A DNA stretch of 64,000 nucleotides, from contig NZ_CALPBZ010000003.1 in assembly GCF_943181415.1 (NCBI RefSeq), positions 372,001 through 436,000 on the forward strand, read 5' to 3'. The notes below the pieces were generated by a model that saw only the letters and a program-made list of their open reading frames with translations, did not search any database and was not told where the DNA came from. Shown here in pieces: positions 59,213 to 64,000 of the stretch. Position 1 is the first letter of the stretch; every line of letters begins with the position of its first letter. This stretch comes from Microbacterium sp. Marseille-Q6648 (GTDB taxonomy: Bacteria; Actinomycetota; Actinomycetes; Actinomycetales; Microbacteriaceae). Both the position numbers and the translations under genes were made by a program.

Positions 59213-60247
59213 ATGGCCAAGCGCGCACTCATCACTGGAATCACCGGGCAGGACGGTTCGTACCTCGCTGAGCTACTTCTGGCAAAGGGGTACGAGGTAC
59301 ACGGCCTGATTCGCCGGGCATCCACCTTTAACACCTCGCGAATCGATCACCTGTACGTCGATCCGCACGACCCGACCGCGAAGCTGTTCCTCCACTACGG
59401 CGACCTCAGCGACGGTGCCCGCCTTGTCACGCTGATGGCCGAGATCAAGCCGGACGAGGTTTACAACCTCGCCGCGCAGTCGCACGTCCGCGTTTCGTTC
59501 GATGAGCCGGAGCACACGGCCGATACCACGGGGACTGGCTCTATTCGGTTGCTCGAGGCTGTACGTCTTTCGGGTATCGAGACCCGTTTTTACCAGGCAT
59601 CGTCTTCCGAGCTCTACGGCGCCACTCCCCCGCCGCAGAGCGAAACCACTCCTTTCTATCCGCGTTCTCCTTACGCGGCCGCCAAGCTTTACAGCTACTG
59701 GATCACGAAGAACTACCGCGAGGCTTACGACATGTTCGCGGTGAACGGCATCCTCTTCAATCACGAGTCACCCCGCCGCGGCGAGACCTTCGTAACCCGC
59801 AAAATCACTCGGGCGGTCGCTCGGATCAAGGCCGGCGTGCAGAAGGACCTCTACCTCGGCAATCTCGAGTCCATCCGCGACTGGGGATACGCTGCTGAAT
59901 ACGTTGAAGGCATGTGGCGCATGCTGCAGGCGAACTCTCCGGACGACTACGTCCTCGCCACCGGCGTGGGCTACACGATCAAGGACTTCCTGGAGACCTC
60001 GTTCGGCCACGTCGGGCTCGACTGGCAAGAGTTCGTGAAGTTCGACGAGCGCTACCTGCGCCCCACTGAGGTCGACGCCCTCATCGGGGATCCGAGCAAG
60101 GCCGCGGACGAGCTCGGATGGAAGGCGTCCGTCGACGGACTCGCCCTCGCGAAGCTCATGGTCGATGCAGATGTCGAGGCTCTGGAGCACGAAGGTCGCC
60201 ATTGGATTGACCAGGTGAAGCTGGACTCGTGGAAGGAAGCCGCGTGA
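59213..60247 (+). CDS. gmd: GDP-mannose 4,6-dehydratase
   Basis: This 344-residue SDR enzyme converts GDP-mannose to GDP-4-keto-6-deoxymannose, the first step to GDP-L-fucose. It has the cofactor motif [23 protein letters not shown], the RRAS segment, [14 protein letters not shown], the active-site YxxxK in [12 protein letters not shown] and [16 protein letters not shown]. Length and residues are standard. The next gene, fcl, completes the pathway. Confidence 0.97.
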   Translation: MAKRALITGITGQDGSYLAELLLAKGYEVHGLIRRASTFNTSRIDHLYVDPHDPTAKLFLHYGDLSDGARLVTLMAEIKPDEVYNLAAQSHVRVSFDEPEHTADTTGTGSIRLLEAVRLSGIETRFYQASSSELYGATPPPQSETTPFYPRSPYAAAKLYSYWITKNYREAYDMFAVNGILFNHESPRRGETFVTRKITRAVARIKAGVQKDLYLGNLESIRDWGYAAEYVEGMWRMLQANSPDDYVLATGVGYTIKDFLETSFGHVGLDWQEFVKFDERYLRPTEVDALIGDPSKAADELGWKASVDGLALAKLMVDADVEALEHEGRHWIDQVKLDSWKEAA

Positions 60248-60267
60248 GCGCTGGGCTTCCTCACGTC

Positions 60268-60299
60268 GCGCTTCGCCTCGCTGCGCTCGCTCAGCGACC
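60268..60299 (-). repeat. Dispersed GCTGAGCGAGCG repeat, copy f (inverted)
   Basis: On the minus strand it reads GGTCGCTGAGCGAGCGCAGC then GAGGCGAAGCGC. It fills the 70-bp gap between gmd and fcl and would be transcribed in the operon. Confidence 0.7.
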
Positions 60300-60317
60300 G
60301 GGAAGCGAGGTGATGTC

Positions 60318-61298
60318 ATGACGGCGAGCGACGGAGTCGACTACACCCCCCGAGAGTTGGACCGCGGCGCAACCTTCTACGTTGCCGGACACCGCGGACT
60401 GGTCGGTTCGGCCATCGTTCGCAAGCTCGAGTCTTCGGGGTTCGAGAACGTTGTAGGCAAGGGCTCCTCCGAACTCGATTTGAAGAATCGTGACGCCGTC
60501 TTCGCGTACATGGCGGAGATCAAGCCGCGCTATATCGTCCTGGCCGCAGCAAAGGTCGGTGGCATCCTCGCCAACAGCACGTACCCGGTCGACTTCCTCA
60601 GCGACAACATGCGGATCCAGGTGAACGTGCTCGACGCGGCACTCGCTCACAACGTTGAACGCGTGGCGTTCCTGGGATCGTCGTGCATCTATCCGAAGTA
60701 CGCCGAGCAGCCCATCAGCGAGGATTCGCTGCTGACCGGGCACCTCGAGCCGACCAACGATGCCTATGCCATCGCGAAGATCGCTGGAATCCTGCACACT
60801 CAGGCGGTACGACGCCAGTACGGCCTGCCCTGGATCTCGGCGATGCCCACGAACCTCTATGGGCCGAACGACAACTTCTCCCCGAAGGGGTCGCACGTCC
60901 TCCCCGCCCTTATCCGCCGGTATGACGAGGCCGCAGCCTCGGGTGCGGCGACCGTCACGAACTGGGGTACGGGGACACCGCGGCGCGAGTTCCTGCATGC
61001 GGACGACATGGCTGATGCCGTGCTGCACCTGATGGAGCACTACGACGGGCCCGAACAGGTCAACGTCGGAACCGGAACAGACGTCACCATCCGAGAGATC
61101 GCGGAGACCATCGGTAATGTCGTCGGATTCCACGGCGAGACGGAGTGGGACATCACCAAGCCCGACGGCACACCGCAGAAGCTGCTCGATGTCTCAAAGC
61201 TTGCCGAAGCCGGCTGGACCTCGAAGATCAGCCTGCAGGAAGGTCTAGAGCGCACGGTGGCCTGGTACCGGGATCACGTCGGCGCGCTCCGAGAGTGA
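60318..61298 (+). CDS. fcl: GDP-L-fucose synthase
   Basis: This 326-residue SDR epimerase-reductase converts GDP-4-keto-6-deoxymannose to GDP-L-fucose. It has VAGHRGLVGSAIVRKLES, LAAAKVGGILANSTYPVDF, LGSSCIYPKYAEQPISE and the YxxxK motif in NDAYAIAKIAGI, and GTGTPRREFLHADDMADAV. The ATG has AGGTGATG upstream. The stop overlaps the next GTG (GTGA). Confidence 0.97.
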   Translation: MTASDGVDYTPRELDRGATFYVAGHRGLVGSAIVRKLESSGFENVVGKGSSELDLKNRDAVFAYMAEIKPRYIVLAAAKVGGILANSTYPVDFLSDNMRIQVNVLDAALAHNVERVAFLGSSCIYPKYAEQPISEDSLLTGHLEPTNDAYAIAKIAGILHTQAVRRQYGLPWISAMPTNLYGPNDNFSPKGSHVLPALIRRYDEAAASGAATVTNWGTGTPRREFLHADDMADAVLHLMEHYDGPEQVNVGTGTDVTIREIAETIGNVVGFHGETEWDITKPDGTPQKLLDVSKLAEAGWTSKISLQEGLERTVAWYRDHVGALRE

Positions 61299-61606
61299 CG
61301 TTTCGCCACATCGTGTTGCTCCAGGTTCGGAGCGACACTCGCGGTGACGCCGTGGATGTCGCCATGGAGGCTCTGGAAGTGGCGTTGCGGAAGTCCACTG
61401 CGACGTCTTGGCATCTCACGACGTCGCTCGACCCGCGCAAGGGTCGCGTGATCGTCGAGGACGTCACCTTCGAGGATCGTGCGTCGTTCGAACTCTTCCG
61501 CGACAGCGACGAGCACCGCGTGGCCGTGGAGCTTTGGGCGGCCATCGCAGACTGGTGGGTGGGCGACTACGAGCCCGGTCTAGAGATTAGTCGCGCAAGC
61601 AGCTGA
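61295..61606 (+). CDS. Dabb-family (stress-responsive alpha/beta barrel) protein
   Basis: This 103-residue protein starts at a GTG overlapping the fcl stop. VTFRHIVLLQVRSDTRGDAV and VEDVTFEDRASFELFRDSDEHRVAV are typical of the Dabb ferredoxin-like fold. The family includes polyketide cyclases and proteins of unknown role. It is translationally coupled to fcl. Its last 40 nt overlap the convergent NUDIX-like gene. Confidence 0.8.
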   Translation: MTFRHIVLLQVRSDTRGDAVDVAMEALEVALRKSTATSWHLTTSLDPRKGRVIVEDVTFEDRASFELFRDSDEHRVAVELWAAIADWWVGDYEPGLEISRASS

Positions 61607-62085
61607 CCAGCACCCGGCCACAGGGGCTTCGGAAGAGCGTCGACCGAAAAGTACGAGAAGTCGATGGCCTCGTTACGTGGGGACGGGGGCCCCGCGACCT
61701 TGACCACAAAGGACAGACCGATCGCGTGCTTCCGCGGATCGCGACCGTAATCGCCTCCGTCGTGTGGCCTCAGATCGTCGGGAAACCATTGATAAACGAA
61801 CGCAGGCTGCGGGTCGGCAGGTAGGTCAAGAGCGACCGCGAGGGTTTCGGAAGCGTGGCGACGCAGAGCATCACTGACCGTCTCGCCGTAGAGGATGCGT
61901 CCGCCCAGATGGCACCACACCTCGCCGAACGGAGAAGCACGAAGAATCAGTCCAACCTCAAGACCGTCGGCTCCATCGCGGACGGGGACGAAGTCGACGC
62001 ACGTGATCGGCATCGATCGCTCGATGGTTCGGTACAGCTCAGCGGGCAGGAACGACACCCCTCGATTGTGGCCGTGCAATCGCAT
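61567..62085 (-). CDS. NUDIX-like DUF4916 protein
   Basis: This 172-residue protein carries a NUDIX-like layout: VDFVPVRDGADGLEVGLILRASPFGEVWCHLGGRILYGETVSDALRR, where the GGR...E region replaces a full NUDIX box. This fits DUF4916, related to GDP-mannose mannosyl hydrolases. A role on nucleotide sugars, such as GDP-fucose or its precursor, is suggested by the gmd-fcl neighbours but not proven. It is on the opposite strand from them. Confidence 0.75.
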   Translation of the reverse strand: MRLHGHNRGVSFLPAELYRTIERSMPITCVDFVPVRDGADGLEVGLILRASPFGEVWCHLGGRILYGETVSDALRRHASETLAVALDLPADPQPAFVYQWFPDDLRPHDGGDYGRDPRKHAIGLSFVVKVAGPPSPRNEAIDFSYFSVDALPKPLWPGAGQLLARLISRPGS

Positions 62086-62161
62086 CGAAATGTGTCTCTG
62101 ATATGAAGATTCAGCACATTGCCGCCAGGGACGCCGGCGTCACTCGACTCGAGGAGTCTCT

Positions 62162-63472
62162 ATGCGTTTGTCTGTTATCGGTTGTGGGTATCTGGGGGCT
62201 GTGCATGCGGCGGCGATGGCGTCGATCGGGCATGAGGTCGTGGGGATCGATGTGGACCAGGCGAAGGTGGAGGCCCTGGCCAGTGGGCGGGCGCCGTTCT
62301 TCGAACCCGGCCTGCAGGAGATCCTGACCGAGGGCATCAGCGCGGGCCGGTTGCGGTTCACCACCGACATGGCCGACGCGAAGGGCGCTGCGGTGCATTT
62401 CGTCGGCGTCGGGACCCCGCAGCAGAAAGGCGGGTACGCCGCCGACCTCACCTACGTCAACGCCGCCGTCGACGCGCTCCTGCCCCACCTGTCCCCCGGT
62501 GACCTCGTCGCAGGCAAGTCCACCGTCCCCGTCGGCACCGCCGCCGACCTCGCCCCCCGTGTCAGCGCGACGGGGGCGACGCTGGTGTGGAACCCGGAAT
62601 TCCTCCGCGAAGGCTTCGCCGTGCAGGACACCGTCGACCCCGACCGTCTCGTCGCCGGCGTCCCCCACGGCCCCGAGGGGGAACGGGCCGCGGAGATCCT
62701 CCGCGAGGTCTACCACCCCAGCGTCGGCAAGGGGACCCCGTTCATCGTCACCGACTACGCCACCGCGGAACTGGTCAAAGTCGCCGCCAACGCGTTCCTT
62801 GCCACGAAGATCAGCTTCATCAACGCGATGGCCGAGATCGCCGAAGTCACCGGCGCCGACGTCACCCAACTCGCCGACGCCATCGGCCACGACGCCCGCA
62901 TCGGACGCCGCTTCCTCGGCGCCGGCATCGGCTTCGGCGGCGGCTGCCTCCCCAAAGACATCCGCGCGTTCAGCGCACGAGCCGAAGAACTCGGCCGCGG
63001 CGAATCCGTGGCGTTCCTGCGCGAAGTGGACGAGATCAACCTCCGCCGCCGCGACCACGCCGTCACCCTCACCATCCAAGCCCTCGGCGGATCCGTGTTC
63101 GAAAAGAACGTCACCGTCCTCGGCGCCGCCTTCAAACCCCACTCCGACGACATCCGCGACTCCCCCGCCCTCGACGTCGCCGTCCGCCTCCACGGCCTCG
63201 GCGCCCACGTCACCGTCACCGACCCCGAAGCCATCACCAACGCCAAAAACATCCACCCCCAACTCACCTACATCCACGACCGCGACGAAGCACTCACCGG
63301 CGCCGACGCCGTCATCGTCGTCACCGAATGGGACCAATACCGCCGCGAACTCGACCCCACCCACGCCAAAACCCTCACCCGCGGCACCATCATCATCGAC
63401 GGCCGCAACTGCCTCGACGCCACCGCCTGGCGCAACGCCGGCTGGACCTACCACGGCATGGGCCGCCCCTGA
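62162..63472 (+). CDS. ugd: UDP-glucose 6-dehydrogenase, copy 2
   Basis: This 436-residue enzyme is the same as copy 1 at 10707-12017 except for about seven substitutions, such as KGAAVHF for KGAVVHF, VPHGPEG for VPTGPEG and YRRELD for YRRHLD. The NAD motif and catalytic Cys262 are intact. An ATG with GAGGAG starts it. In this locus it would supply UDP-glucuronate for the 4-epimerase. DNA similarity stops at the start and stop codons. Confidence 0.97.
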   Translation: MRLSVIGCGYLGAVHAAAMASIGHEVVGIDVDQAKVEALASGRAPFFEPGLQEILTEGISAGRLRFTTDMADAKGAAVHFVGVGTPQQKGGYAADLTYVNAAVDALLPHLSPGDLVAGKSTVPVGTAADLAPRVSATGATLVWNPEFLREGFAVQDTVDPDRLVAGVPHGPEGERAAEILREVYHPSVGKGTPFIVTDYATAELVKVAANAFLATKISFINAMAEIAEVTGADVTQLADAIGHDARIGRRFLGAGIGFGGGCLPKDIRAFSARAEELGRGESVAFLREVDEINLRRRDHAVTLTIQALGGSVFEKNVTVLGAAFKPHSDDIRDSPALDVAVRLHGLGAHVTVTDPEAITNAKNIHPQLTYIHDRDEALTGADAVIVVTEWDQYRRELDPTHAKTLTRGTIIIDGRNCLDATAWRNAGWTYHGMGRP

Positions 63473-63517
63473 ACACCGGTTCGTGCCGTACCCGGAGCCC
63501 CATTTAGGCTCGTGAGT

Positions 63518-64000
63518 ATGACAGAGTCCGCGCTGGCGCGTCCGGCACGCGTCGCCGGAAGGATCGCCCTTTGGGCAGTCGTCGCCTGTGCAGTGCTTAC
63601 GCTGATCGCCATCGGTTGGGTGGGAGCACGGGGCGCGATCGCCGCAGACCACCTGCGCAGCGCGCAATCCTCTGCAAGTGACGTCGTCGCGCAGATCGAC
63701 GACCCCGCAGCCGTTGCGGCCGCGATCGCGTCCGTCGCTGACGATGCGAACGCAGCTCAAGCGCTCACCAGCGACCCCGTCTGGGAGCTTGTGGAGGGCA
63801 CCCCGTGGCTGGGTCCGCAGCTTCGCGCTGTCTCGGCGGTTGCGGCATCCGTCGATCTCGTCGCTCGAGAAGCTCTCACTCCGTTGGCCGAGGTCGCCTC
63901 GTCTCTGTCGCCCACTGCCTTCCAGCCCATCGATGGTCGCATCAACCTCGATGCGTTCGTCGCCGTGCAGGATGTCTCTGCGGAAGCTGCGAGCTCGATG
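63518..64000 (+). CDS. DUF4012-domain protein (partial, runs off the right end)
   Basis: The first 161 codons are present. The ATG at 63518 leads into one transmembrane helix (IALWAVVACAVLTLIAIGWV, about residues 16-35), then an extracellular helical region with AIASVADDANAAQALTSDPV and WELVEGTPWLGPQLRAVSAV, the pattern of DUF4012 proteins of actinobacterial polysaccharide loci. The function is unknown. It lies 45 nt after ugd on the same strand. Confidence 0.82.
   Translation, partial: MTESALARPARVAGRIALWAVVACAVLTLIAIGWVGARGAIAADHLRSAQSSASDVVAQIDDPAAVAAAIASVADDANAAQALTSDPVWELVEGTPWLGPQLRAVSAVAASVDLVAREALTPLAEVASSLSPTAFQPIDGRINLDAFVAVQDVSAEAASSM

Noticed and set aside
1-64000. tRNA and rRNA genes
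   Set aside because: I saw no tRNA-like cloverleaf or rRNA sequence by eye; a tRNAscan/barrnap run would be needed to be sure.

Overview
The window looks like chromosomal DNA of a high-GC actinobacterium of the family Microbacteriaceae, most likely Microbacterium or a close relative. The evidence is a very GC-rich third codon position, frequent GTG and TTG starts, the glmM-rpsI-rplM arrangement, DUF222/HNH and DUF305 genes, LASTG class-E-type sorting signals, and a large surface-polysaccharide locus. The genus is inferred from these traits and has not been tested by database search.

Layout. 1-2.6 kb: sugar ABC importer (permease start, lipoprotein binding protein) with a LacI-type repressor and a perfect palindromic operator. 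2.8-5.1 kb: rplM-rpsI-glmM operon. 5.3-10.6 kb: a membrane protein, a DUF305 lipoprotein behind a CsoR-like box, a LASTG-anchored cohesin-like protein with a probable frameshift, and a secreted amidase carrying a dockerin-like repeat. 10.7-14.6 kb: UDP-glucose dehydrogenase (copy 1), a TerC protein behind a yybP-ykoY (Mn2+) riboswitch, a two-CBS-domain protein and two small proteins. 14.6-15.2 kb: a non-coding stretch with a duplicated structured repeat. 15.2-27.6 kb: CPBP protease, low-molecular-weight tyrosine phosphatase, ThrE-like exporter, bacterial tyrosine kinase/chain-length protein, VOC and USP proteins, a 1181-residue multidomain GH16 enzyme behind two CebR-like boxes, and a divergent SulP/MerR pair. 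27.7-43.4 kb: DUF222/HNH protein, a compact divergent cluster of six glycosyltransferases and one WcbI-like protein with 4-nt overlaps, then lipoproteins, dodecin, CorA, an acyltransferase-3 and an SGNH hydrolase. 43.8-45.1 kb: a decayed IS3-family element.

45.1-63.5 kb is a capsule/exopolysaccharide locus of visibly lower GC content and less biased codon use. It holds an SGNH hydrolase, a Wzy-like polymerase, a WbaP-like initiating phosphotransferase, a UDP-glucuronate epimerase, glycosyltransferases, acetyltransferases, a Wzx-like flippase, GDP-fucose synthesis (gmd, fcl) and a second ugd 98% identical in protein to copy 1. It is interrupted at 53.4-56.0 kb by IS30-family remnants in both orientations. 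A DUF4012 gene runs off the right end.

How the genes fit together. ugd and the 4-epimerase can supply UDP-glucuronate/galacturonate, and gmd-fcl can supply GDP-fucose. The WbaP-like enzyme loads the first sugar, the glycosyltransferases extend the unit, the Wzx- and Wzy-like proteins flip and polymerise it, and the tyrosine kinase (18.3 kb) with the phosphatase (16.2 kb) could control chain length. The most unusual signals are the adjacent anchored-cohesin and dockerin-bearing amidase genes, the repeat at 14.67-15.22 kb whose hairpin stems change while the CTGGGGA loop is kept, the GH16 domain nested inside a carbohydrate-binding-like module, and the divergent glycosyltransferase/WcbI cluster.
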